This document shows positions 35,127 to 42,122 of a DNA stretch of 45,697 nt, piece by piece (the first letter of the stretch is position 1; each line of letters begins with the position of its first letter). The notes beneath the pieces were generated by a model, which saw nothing but the letters and a program-made list of their open reading frames with translations, was not told the origin of the DNA and ran no database searches. The stretch comes from Candidatus Thorarchaeota archaeon (lineage in GTDB: Archaea > Asgardarchaeota > Thorarchaeia > Thorarchaeales > Thorarchaeaceae). The position numbers and the translations under genes were made by a program. The DNA is taken from the NCBI GenBank assembly GCA_016839245.1, contig JAEOUN010000062.1, forward strand, positions 1 through 45,697. The letters are read 5' to 3'.

Positions 35127-35515
35127 TGCAAGGTAGGAAAATTTTCCGCGGCAAAGTGATTGGTGAAGCATTAGTTACGAGAGATGATATCTCATTTTAT
35201 GGTGGATGCGATCCTGAAACAGGAGAGATAGTGGAGAAAGACCATCACTTGGAAGGAAAATCAATTGCGGGAAAGATCCTCGTCTTTCCGAGCGGCAAGG
35301 GTTCTACAGTAGGATCTTATGTCCTCTATGCATTGAAGAAAGTAAACAAAGCTCCTCTAGCGATAGTGAATAAGACAATGGATCCAGTCGTCGCAGTAGG
35401 GTGTATCATCTCAGAAATACCTGCAGTGGACCAGATTGAGATTGATAAAATAAAATCGGGTCAAAAAATAGAGGTAGACGCCGATAACGGCGTCATAACT
35501 ATTATTGAAGATTGA
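35126..35515 (+). CDS. Aconitase X small (swivel) subunit, phosphomevalonate dehydratase
   Basis: The 129-residue swivelling domain carries the diagnostic VFPSGKGSTVGSYVLY and NKTMDPVVAVGCI stretches of the aconitase-X small chain (DUF126). ATG 35126 shares its A with the upstream TAA, and GGAGG at about 35111-35115 serves as ribosome-binding site, so it is translated in step with the large chain. It ends the operon; the minus-strand S2 gene ends at the very next base. Confidence 0.92.
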   Translation: MQGRKIFRGKVIGEALVTRDDISFYGGCDPETGEIVEKDHHLEGKSIAGKILVFPSGKGSTVGSYVLYALKKVNKAPLAIVNKTMDPVVAVGCIISEIPAVDQIEIDKIKSGQKIEVDADNGVITIIED

Positions 35516-36151
35516 TTAAAATCGTTGTACTTGTGGTTCGAAGTCGTCTGGGGTGTATGCAGGCTCACCATCCTCTGGAATGTCACCCCTCTCTTTGAGA
35601 ACTTGTGTGGTCATAAGGTAGTATATCAATGCAAGTGATTTACGACCTCTATTATTAGTAGGAATCACAAGATCTACATTTGTAGTCACGTTATCCGTAT
35701 CACAGAGAGCAACAACAGGCACTCCAATTCTAGCTGCTTCATTGAGAGCTTGTTGATCCGTTCGAGGGTCAGTCAAAATGACCACATCAGGCTCGATATA
35801 TTTTCTTGGACCTGCAATATTAGGATTAGTAAGAGTTCCAGGCACAAATCTCTCAGTGAATGCACTGGCTCCTACATAGTAACAGAAAGTTTCAACAGGC
35901 TTCTTACCATAGACACGCCCGGAAACAACTACTATCTTTGCAGGATCAAATCTAGCAAGGAATTTTCCAGCCTCACGAATACGTTCATCGGTCTTACGAA
36001 CATCAAGAACATACAGGCCAATAGGGCGCTGTCTATAGACGAAAGGCTCCATATCTTGTGTCTTGACCTGGGTGCCAATATGGCATCCTGCGGCCAGATA
36101 TTTGTCCATTGGGGTCAGGAGTTCTAGGTCTCCGACTTCAATCTCACTCAT
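35516..36151 (-). CDS. rps2: Small ribosomal subunit protein uS2
   Basis: A 211-residue archaeal S2 with [64 protein letters not shown] and [14 protein letters not shown]. It binds the head of the small subunit. ATG 36151 is preceded by GGAGGT at a normal distance; the longer open frame upstream overlaps rpoN. It closes the operon rpoD-L18e-L13-S9-rpoN-S2 as in other archaea, but RpoK, usually between rpoN and S2, is missing. Confidence 0.95.
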   Translation of the reverse strand: MSEIEVGDLELLTPMDKYLAAGCHIGTQVKTQDMEPFVYRQRPIGLYVLDVRKTDERIREAGKFLARFDPAKIVVVSGRVYGKKPVETFCYYVGASAFTERFVPGTLTNPNIAGPRKYIEPDVVILTDPRTDQQALNEAARIGVPVVALCDTDNVTTNVDLVIPTNNRGRKSLALIYYLMTTQVLKERGDIPEDGEPAYTPDDFEPQVQRF

Positions 36152-36152
36152 T

Positions 36153-36368
36153 CTATTGTACCTCCGCTGAAGAGGTCGTGGCAAATGCCATGAAACTGTC
36201 AATAATATCTATGTGTGCAAGTAGCATTCTTCGACAACAGTATCTAGTCAAACCAAGATTATCTAAGACAACGGAGGGATCCTCGCCCTGTCTAATCTCT
36301 CGTTTGAACTGCTCGTATTTGTCTGCTACTACTTTGCCACAAGTGAAACATCTTACTGGAATTATCAT
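36153..36368 (-). CDS. rpoN: RNA polymerase subunit RpoN (Rpb10-like)
   Basis: The 71-residue product has the invariant opening [19 protein letters not shown], and [16 protein letters not shown], whose four cysteines bind zinc in Rpb10/RpoN. The subunit anchors the RpoD/RpoL assembly platform. ATG 36368 follows GGAGAAG; the open frame upstream to 36458 is not part of the protein because the family always starts at MIIPVRC. One base separates its stop from the S2 start codon. Confidence 0.95.
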   Translation of the reverse strand: MIIPVRCFTCGKVVADKYEQFKREIRQGEDPSVVLDNLGLTRYCCRRMLLAHIDIIDSFMAFATTSSAEVQ

Positions 36369-36378
36369 TTTCTTCTCC

Positions 36379-36777
36379 TCACCTGTATGATTTCTGGTAT
36401 TTTGATCGGGCTGATGGACCGCCAAACTTCTTTGATTCTGTACGACGAGGATCACCAACTAGCATGGTTCTGTCATGCTCAATCATTTTCGATCGAGCTT
36501 CGAAATCTTGACTCATACGAATCAAGCCAGTTGCAACAGCCATCCTTACTGCATCAGCCTGACTCATGAAACCACCACCCTGTACTCTTACCTTGATATC
36601 ATATCGTTTCCAAGTATTACCGAATAGTATCAGGGGCTCCATGATTCGCATCCGAGCAAGTTCAGGTTGATGAACTTCTAGAGGTATCCCATTGATTCTG
36701 ATTCGACCAGTGCCATCTCTAATTGTGGCCTTGGCAAGACTTGTCTTTCTCTTACCAGTAGTAACTACGACTCTCAT
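36379..36777 (-). CDS. rps9: Small ribosomal subunit protein uS9
   Basis: A 132-residue S9 with the N-terminal [36 protein letters not shown] and the C-terminal [20 protein letters not shown], whose basic tail reaches the decoding site. The protein ends in ..YR as usual for S9. ATG 36777 follows GGAGGT at about 9 bases; three upstream codons are unlikely to be used. It follows L13 directly and precedes rpoN by 10 bases. Confidence 0.95.
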   Translation of the reverse strand: MRVVVTTGKRKTSLAKATIRDGTGRIRINGIPLEVHQPELARMRIMEPLILFGNTWKRYDIKVRVQGGGFMSQADAVRMAVATGLIRMSQDFEARSKMIEHDRTMLVGDPRRTESKKFGGPSARSKYQKSYR

Positions 36778-36778
36778 T

Positions 36779-37231
36779 CTATGCAACCTCCGGGCTTCTC
36801 CAACCTAACTGATAACTTAGGTCTTTAACACTCATATACCTCTGTTTCAAACTTCTATAACGAGAATCCTCAAGGACAATCTTTTCGGTATCTGCATATT
36901 GTTCAGGGACTCCAATGAATACCTTGATTCTTTTGTAAGCAGCCTTACCTCGTGGTCTTGGCCAAGGAAGCATTCCACGTATTATTCGTCGAAGCATCTT
37001 GTCAGGTCGACGATCATGGAATGGACCCCGTTGTGGATTTGATGAGGTTCGAATATTTAGCTTCTCCTTGAATGCTGAAATTAGGGAGAGAGGATTTCCA
37101 GTAATAATAGCCTTCTCTGCATTGACAATCACTACATTGTTACCAAGTAATGCATCTTTTGCAACTTTAGTACCAAGTCGACCAACAACTATTTCCTCGG
37201 CATCATAAACTTTGATATTGTCTGTACTCAT
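36779..37231 (-). CDS. rpl13: Large ribosomal subunit protein uL13
   Basis: The 150-residue product has DAEEIVVGRLGTKVAKDALL, VVIVNAEKAIITGN, the DRRPDKMLRRIIRGMLP core and PRGKAAYKRIKVFIGVP of archaeal L13. ATG 37231 has GGTGG about 5 bases upstream. Its stop lies one base before the S9 start codon, and L18e precedes it, as in the standard archaeal operon. Confidence 0.95.
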   Translation of the reverse strand: MSTDNIKVYDAEEIVVGRLGTKVAKDALLGNNVVIVNAEKAIITGNPLSLISAFKEKLNIRTSSNPQRGPFHDRRPDKMLRRIIRGMLPWPRPRGKAAYKRIKVFIGVPEQYADTEKIVLEDSRYRSLKQRYMSVKDLSYQLGWRSPEVA

Positions 37232-37240
37232 TTCGACCAC

Positions 37241-37612
37241 CTACACAATTATTGTAATACCTCTTCCCTTTGGAACCTGTGCAAGTAATTCATTAATTGA
37301 GATTAATGATCCACCAGCTCCCACAATGGCTGATCTAGCCGTTGAAGATGCATTTAGAGCTGCAACTGTTACTTTGTGTGATATTTTTCCTGAACCAAGT
37401 ACTTTGCCTGGGACAACAACGATGTCACCTGCATTTGTATAGCGTTCAATCTTTCCAATATTTACTGTAGGGCGCTGTCGAGTTGGACTAGCAATTAGCT
37501 CAGCTACTCTTTTCCATATGCCCACATTATGTTTTGTAGATGTCTTTTTGAGGGCGTTTATTAGCGCGCGTGTATTAGGGTCCGATGGGCCGGATTTCAC
37601 AGATTTCTCCAT
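37241..37612 (-). CDS. rpl18e: Large ribosomal subunit protein eL18 (L18e)
   Basis: A 123-residue protein with PNTRALINALKKTSTKHNVG, RPTVNIGKIERYT, VVVPGKVLGSGKISHKVTV and a C-terminal GRGITIIV, all features of archaeal L18e. ATG 37612 is preceded by GAGGTG at about 8 bases and overlaps the end of rpoD by no more than the ribosome-binding site, so it is co-translated with rpoD. Confidence 0.95.
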   Translation of the reverse strand: MEKSVKSGPSDPNTRALINALKKTSTKHNVGIWKRVAELIASPTRQRPTVNIGKIERYTNAGDIVVVPGKVLGSGKISHKVTVAALNASSTARSAIVGAGGSLISINELLAQVPKGRGITIIV

Positions 37613-37623
37613 GCGTTCACACC

Positions 37624-38424
37624 TCATAGTGAATTTGCATAATCTAAAGCTAACCGAATTCGTTCTTTCAGAATTTCAGCTGCTCGTTCAATAATTTCCT
37701 CAGGACTCAATGCACCTGTTGATTCCACCTTGAACAGGAAACTGTCCTTCTTCGAATCTATTGTGATTGCTCCGGGTTCGCAGACTTCGACGCATGCCTC
37801 GCAGAGGCTGCAGTCCAAAGTGTTCTGTGTCGCAATTGTGTCACCTTCAACAAGCAAAATGTTCTTGGGGCATACATTGACACAGTCCCCACACTGGTTG
37901 CACTTCTCCTTATTTATTTCAACAATAGGCACATACTTGTAAGATACCGTTGAAACCGGTTGGAATTTAGCATTTTCAACGCCTTTTCCCAAACGAGCAT
38001 ATGCTTCAATTACGAGACTCTGATTTGGAGCAAGTTTTACTAGGGGAATATCACCTAATGCAGGAACAACTTTTGGGTCTTGAGACGATAGGTCGCGGGA
38101 ATAAACGATCATTTCCTCATCACCAGCTTGTTTCTCTAGTGTGAGTGTACATTGACACAGACTGCAACCCTTTCCTTCGCAATCACATTCTTCTGGGAGA
38201 TTATAGCTATCCAAATCGGTGATGAGTGGAATAAGTCCCATTCTGTGAGCCAGTATCTCATCATACATGACACTGGTGTTTTCTAAAACCAGTACTTCGT
38301 CTATTGCCATCGCAGGCAATCTAGTAAGCATGGTTCTCCTTAGCGCGTTTGCAAAGGCAACATCTAATCCTTCAGCTAGAAAGTGAATGATGTTTTCTTG
38401 CTTGCGTATAATCGTGATTTCCAT
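37624..38424 (-). CDS. rpoD: RNA polymerase subunit RpoD (Rpb3-like) with ferredoxin-type domain
   Basis: A 266-residue subunit that dimerises with RpoL to start polymerase assembly. The N-terminal dimerisation part has FANALRRTMLTRLPAMAI and RMGLIPLITD. Residues about 168-225 form an inserted ferredoxin-like domain with two full cluster motifs, CNQCGDCVNVCP and CSLCEACVEVCEP, so two [4Fe-4S] clusters are likely. A further cysteine group (CDCEGKGCSLCQC) lies near residue 79. ATG 38424 follows GGTGAG, with a TATA-like element about 28 bases upstream (38448-38456). Confidence 0.95.
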   Translation of the reverse strand: MEITIIRKQENIIHFLAEGLDVAFANALRRTMLTRLPAMAIDEVLVLENTSVMYDEILAHRMGLIPLITDLDSYNLPEECDCEGKGCSLCQCTLTLEKQAGDEEMIVYSRDLSSQDPKVVPALGDIPLVKLAPNQSLVIEAYARLGKGVENAKFQPVSTVSYKYVPIVEINKEKCNQCGDCVNVCPKNILLVEGDTIATQNTLDCSLCEACVEVCEPGAITIDSKKDSFLFKVESTGALSPEEIIERAAEILKERIRLALDYANSL

Positions 38425-38447
38425 TGACTCACCTGACCGCGAGGGTT

Positions 38448-38456
38448 CTTTTAATA
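38448..38456 (-). promoter_or_regulatory. TATA-like promoter element of the rpoD operon
   Basis: On the minus strand TATTAAAAG is centred about 28 bases before the rpoD ATG, so the transcript would have a very short leader. A second TATA-like sequence (CTTTTATG on the minus strand, 38559-38566) lies a further 110 bases upstream. Confidence 0.5.
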
Positions 38457-38600
38457 CCCAAAAGACATGTTCTTCCCGGATGGACTCGCCAAGTAATTTA
38501 GATTAATCAATTGGCTCATTCGCCCATGCCTTGGGCTATTTCGCCTGCCTTTTTTTCGCATAAAAGGGTTGTCCTAGGACAGCAATGAATAGAATAAAAA

Positions 38601-39098
38601 TTAGGCTGCAACCTGCATCATATCACGGAGGCCATTTACGATGAGCTTGTAACCATTTAGACGCTCCTTTGGATCAATTGCAACCATTCCGTATGTTGGA
38701 ACACCTAGCAAATCTTGTACAGAAGCAGGTCTCATGGATCCAGGAAGGTCCTGCTTATTGGCAATTGCAATTACTTTGGATCCTGCAAGAAGATCCCTGT
38801 ACTTTTCAAGCAGTTGACGAGTCTTGAGAACTGCCTTTGGATTGCTCTCGGTAACAACGACGACCATTGTGCTACCTCTCATAAAATCAGGCCAGAGGAA
38901 TTCAAAATGAGCCTGTCCACCCATCTCAATAAGTGAAACTTTTGTGCTGGCATCTATTGTGATTGTACCACAGTTCATACCTGGTGTAGGCTGATAATTG
39001 GTTTCCAACTTTGGAGCCTTATCAGTGAGGAGTTTGATTAGGGTTGACTTGCCTGCATAACCAGATCCCATTAGCGCAACCTTAACGTAGTCAGTCAT
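38601..39098 (-). CDS. Arf-like small GTPase
   Basis: A 165-residue Ras-superfamily GTPase, a hallmark of Asgard archaea. G1 is GSGYAGKST (11-19), the switch I Thr is Thr38 in PTPG, G4 is NKQD (114-117), and the region after G4 (LPGSMRPASVQDLLGVP) is Arf-like. G3 reads EMGGQ (58-62), with Glu58 where nearly all such GTPases have Asp. There is no N-terminal amphipathic helix or lipid-attachment motif, so it is probably soluble or partner-recruited. ATG 39098 follows GGAG by about 9 bases. It is a single-gene unit upstream of rpoD and divergent from egsA. Confidence 0.9.
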   Translation of the reverse strand: MTDYVKVALMGSGYAGKSTLIKLLTDKAPKLETNYQPTPGMNCGTITIDASTKVSLIEMGGQAHFEFLWPDFMRGSTMVVVVTESNPKAVLKTRQLLEKYRDLLAGSKVIAIANKQDLPGSMRPASVQDLLGVPTYGMVAIDPKERLNGYKLIVNGLRDMMQVAA

Positions 39099-39280
39099 AA
39101 AGGATAACTCCAAGTTTGAGATGTTTGTTCAATGTATAGACTGTGGTATTTCGTGGGTAACACTCACTTACATGCCGCTGCCCCTCAAAGTGCTACTTAA
39201 GAATAATGTAATATGCAGGGATTTGGAGCGATAGAAGTCCTTAACAAGAGAATAAATGTCCTAAAATGGGAGCTGATGAT

Positions 39281-40273
39281 ATGTCCTGTGATGGACCTGT
39301 AATTGTTTCAATTGCTGTAGGTGCTTTAGAAGAGCTAAGACACCTTATGAAGGACTATTCATACCCGCTTTGCGTATCTGATGAAGTAATCCAATCCCAG
39401 TACTCGCAACACCTAGAGAGTATGATTGGAAAATCCTGCAAATGGATTATGGCTTCATCATATACTAAGAATTCTTCTCAACAGTTTGAGAATGTAGACA
39501 TTATCATCGGATTTGGTGGGGGAGCCAGTTTAGATGTTGCAAAGCTGATTGCAAGAGAAACTCGCCTAAATTGGATTTCCATCCCTACAGCAGCTTCGCA
39601 TGATGGTATCGCTAGCGAAGTAGCATCAGTCAGTCATGATGGATACAAATACTCTGAGAGATGTAAGGGACCACTGGCAGTCATTGCTGATGTGTCAATT
39701 ATTTCAAAAGCGCCTCCACGACTCAAATTGGCAGGTCTTGGTGATATTATTTGTAAAACATCCAGTCTTGGCGAATGGAAACTCGCTCATGATATAAAAA
39801 ATGAGGCTTTCGATAAAGGAGCCTATTTGATTGTTGAAAAAGCATTAATGGCAGTCCTCGCAGACGATGGTATTGAAACTTTAATCCAAGCTGAGATAGA
39901 TGCAGGAAGAGCTATGAGTGTCTTTGGAAGTTCCCGCCCATGTTCGGGAACTGAACATGCAATATCTCATGCCATGGATAGGTCCAGTCCAGAATTGCAC
40001 GGGCTGCAGGTTGCCTTTGCTACACCAATATGTCTGCATTATCTTGACCAAGTCGGTTATTCTGAGATAAGTCCTGATAGAATTTTGGGATTTATGATGG
40101 ATCATGAAATGCCTGTTTCATTTGATAGTATGGGTATTACCTTGTCATCATTTCTGGAAGATATTCATCATGCCTTGAAAATTATGAAGAAACGTGATAG
40201 ATACTCCATTCTTGAACATCTCAACGTCAGTGACCATGATCTTTCTAGTACCCTGAAAGATCTTGGATATTAG
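39281..40273 (+). CDS. egsA: sn-glycerol-1-phosphate dehydrogenase
   Basis: A 330-residue NAD(P)-dependent enzyme that reduces dihydroxyacetone phosphate to glycerol-1-phosphate, setting archaeal lipid stereochemistry. Motifs are GFGGGASLDVAKLIA (nucleotide binding), SIPTAASHDGIASEVAS and SGTEHAISHAMD, the last with zinc-binding histidines. ATG 39281 is chosen because GGAG lies 8 bases upstream; ATG 39266 is an alternative. A TATA-like CTACTTAAGAA is near 39202-39212. Divergent from the Arf-like GTPase gene. Confidence 0.92.
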   Translation: MSCDGPVIVSIAVGALEELRHLMKDYSYPLCVSDEVIQSQYSQHLESMIGKSCKWIMASSYTKNSSQQFENVDIIIGFGGGASLDVAKLIARETRLNWISIPTAASHDGIASEVASVSHDGYKYSERCKGPLAVIADVSIISKAPPRLKLAGLGDIICKTSSLGEWKLAHDIKNEAFDKGAYLIVEKALMAVLADDGIETLIQAEIDAGRAMSVFGSSRPCSGTEHAISHAMDRSSPELHGLQVAFATPICLHYLDQVGYSEISPDRILGFMMDHEMPVSFDSMGITLSSFLEDIHHALKIMKKRDRYSILEHLNVSDHDLSSTLKDLGY

Positions 40274-40408
40274 TAAGCTTACAACTCTAGCAGCGTGTCA
40301 GTTCGACAGTTTTAAAAGAACTTATTCAGACGGCGCAGAAGAGTCTTCTCTGCTTTCTACGCAAGAGAAACTCAATACCGATGAAGACCTTAACTGAGGT
40401 AAATAATA

Positions 40409-40780
40409 ATGCCAAAACCAAGTTTTGTTGATTGGGAGTCCACAGAGGAACTCCAAAAGAAAGCCCTAGAGGCTCTTGAAATCGCCAAAGATACTGGCAG
40501 AATAAAGAAGGGCATCAATGAGGCAACAAAAAGCATAGAGCGAGGCGTAGCACGTCTTGTTGTGATTGCTGAAGATGTTGAACCTCAAGAGATTATCATG
40601 TATCTTCCAGGTCTCTGTGATGACAAGAAAACACCTTACATCTTTATTCAGAGTAAAGAAAATCTTGGAAAAGCTGTTGGTATCGAGAGACCCACTGCAG
40701 CTGTTGCAATCATAGTCGATGGTAAAGCAAAGGATCTAGTTGATGACCTTGTCGAGAAGATTAACGGTCTCCGAAAGTAA
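40409..40780 (+). CDS. rpl7ae: Ribosomal protein eL8/L7Ae
   Basis: The 123-residue protein has the kink-turn-binding core: KKGINEATKSIERGVARLVV, IAEDVEPQEI, LPGLCDDKKTPYIF and AVGIERPTAAVAII. L7Ae is both a ribosomal protein and a core component of archaeal C/D and H/ACA RNPs and RNase P, so it works with Nop10 encoded at 2849. ATG 40409 follows GAGGT by 9 bases, and a TATA-like TTTTAAAAG is at about 40310-40318. It begins the L7Ae-S28e-L24e operon. Confidence 0.95.
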   Translation: MPKPSFVDWESTEELQKKALEALEIAKDTGRIKKGINEATKSIERGVARLVVIAEDVEPQEIIMYLPGLCDDKKTPYIFIQSKENLGKAVGIERPTAAVAIIVDGKAKDLVDDLVEKINGLRK

Positions 40781-40800
40781 ATACTAGGTGATGACTTTCG

Positions 40801-41025
40801 ATGAGTAAAGAAGAAGAAACGACTCCAGTAATTCCTGCAGAAGTAATCCAGCTCCTTGGAAGAACTGGTGTTACCGGAGAGATTACACAAGTTCGTGTCA
40901 AGATTCTGGATGGTAGGGATAAAGGACGAGTCCTGACTCGAAACGTCAAAGGACCAGTAAGGCAAGGAGATATTCTCATTCTAAGAGAGACTGAAAGAGA
41001 AGCCCGTAAAATGAGGAGGCGTTAA
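40801..41025 (+). CDS. rps28e: Small ribosomal subunit protein eS28
   Basis: A 74-residue OB-fold protein with [36 protein letters not shown] and the C-terminal [13 protein letters not shown], all diagnostic of S28e. GGTGATG about 6 bases before ATG 40801 provides the ribosome-binding site. Its 3' end contains the GGAGG used by L24e, so the operon is tightly packed. Confidence 0.95.
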   Translation: MSKEEETTPVIPAEVIQLLGRTGVTGEITQVRVKILDGRDKGRVLTRNVKGPVRQGDILILRETEREARKMRRR

Positions 41026-41029
41026 ACCA

Positions 41030-41230
41030 ATGGTTGGCGTCATGAAGTGCAGTTTCTGTGGAAAAGACATTGAACCTGGGACAGGTTCAGCCTATGTCCA
41101 AACAAAAGATGGAGCGGTCTTTTGGTTCTGCTCTAACAAATGCAAAGTCAATCGTGTTAAACGCGGCTTCAAACCCAGAGATACCAAATGGACTGATGGT
41201 TATCAAAAGGGTGGAAAAGCAGCTCGTTAA
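41030..41230 (+). CDS. rpl24e: Large ribosomal subunit protein eL24
   Basis: The 66-residue protein has the L24e zinc finger: CSFCGKDIEPGTG, then WFCSNKC, giving four cysteines, and the basic KVNRVKRGFKPRDTKWT region. AGGAGG at about 41013-41018 precedes ATG 41030; ATG 41042 would remove four residues. It ends the L7Ae-S28e-L24e operon. In most archaea NDK and aIF5B follow in the same direction; here NDK is on the opposite strand. Confidence 0.95.
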   Translation: MVGVMKCSFCGKDIEPGTGSAYVQTKDGAVFWFCSNKCKVNRVKRGFKPRDTKWTDGYQKGGKAAR

Positions 41231-41278
41231 ATAAAAATCCAAATTGAAACCGAAGGTGGCCTAAGCCACCAGTGGTTT

Positions 41279-41941
41279 CTAATCCTTTTCTACTTCTTCT
41301 CTGATAAAATCAAAAACAACCTTGGCGAGAGTATCAGTATCTTTTCTATTGATTCCCTCTGCATCTCTACTGAATAGATCTTTTAACGTGAGAAGCACTT
41401 TATCTGATACATCATGATTTTCAATTGCATCTTTCACAGTTGTTCTTAGTGCAAGAGTAAAATCACTGTCACCTGAGATGTACCTCTTGATATACCTGTG
41501 ACCCTCATCTTCTGCATCGGGGGATTCAACGAGACCACCTTCTCCCGTCCATAATGCGATCTCGTTTTTCGCGGTTTCGGGAGCATCAGATGCGTGAGCT
41601 ATATTAATTCCAGCCCAGATACCATATTTTCCTCTGAGAGAGTCCGGCGCAGCTTTCTGTACAAAAGTCGCTCCTAGGGCATCACGAACCCCTTGAATGA
41701 CATCATTATTTTCGAATATCATAGCTAATACTGGTGCTGAAGAGATGAAATCAACGAGCCATGGAAAGAATGGCTTTTCTTTGTGAACGGCATAATGCAT
41801 CTTAGCAAGTGAGTCAGGTACCTTCATCTCTTTGAATGCAACAAGTCTGTAACCTTTATCCAAAAGTGCCTTGAGGACCAAGGCACTAATTCGTCGTCTT
41901 ACAGTCCCATCAGGTTTGATAATTACAAGGGAACGTTCCAA
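41279..41941 (-). CDS. ndk: Nucleoside diphosphate kinase with C-terminal extension
   Basis: The first 135 of 220 residues are a normal NDK: ERSLVIIKPDG, then KEKPFFPWLVDFI, then LRGKYGIWAGINIAHASD with catalytic His116, and NEIALW. NDK exchanges phosphates among nucleoside di- and triphosphates. The family usually ends within about 15 residues of this point, but here about 85 more residues follow (acidic linker EGGLVESPDAEDEGHRY, then helical DFTLALRTTVKDAIE and DTLAKVVFDFIREEVEKD). The extension matches nothing I know. The gene is convergent with L24e and divergent from aIF5B. Confidence 0.92.
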   Translation of the reverse strand: MERSLVIIKPDGTVRRRISALVLKALLDKGYRLVAFKEMKVPDSLAKMHYAVHKEKPFFPWLVDFISSAPVLAMIFENNDVIQGVRDALGATFVQKAAPDSLRGKYGIWAGINIAHASDAPETAKNEIALWTGEGGLVESPDAEDEGHRYIKRYISGDSDFTLALRTTVKDAIENHDVSDKVLLTLKDLFSRDAEGINRKDTDTLAKVVFDFIREEVEKD

Positions 41942-42122
41942 GTCAAATCACCTATTGATATTGATACAGCTGTATCATAGTTCACAGCAGAAAAAGCGTA
42001 GGATATAACACATTTCATCTAGCAGTATCAAAGCATCAAGAAATAATTATAGAAAGGAAGATAACGACACTTTCATAACGTATTTGAAAAATCCAGAATT
42101 AACTCTTTATGAGGCGTCGACC

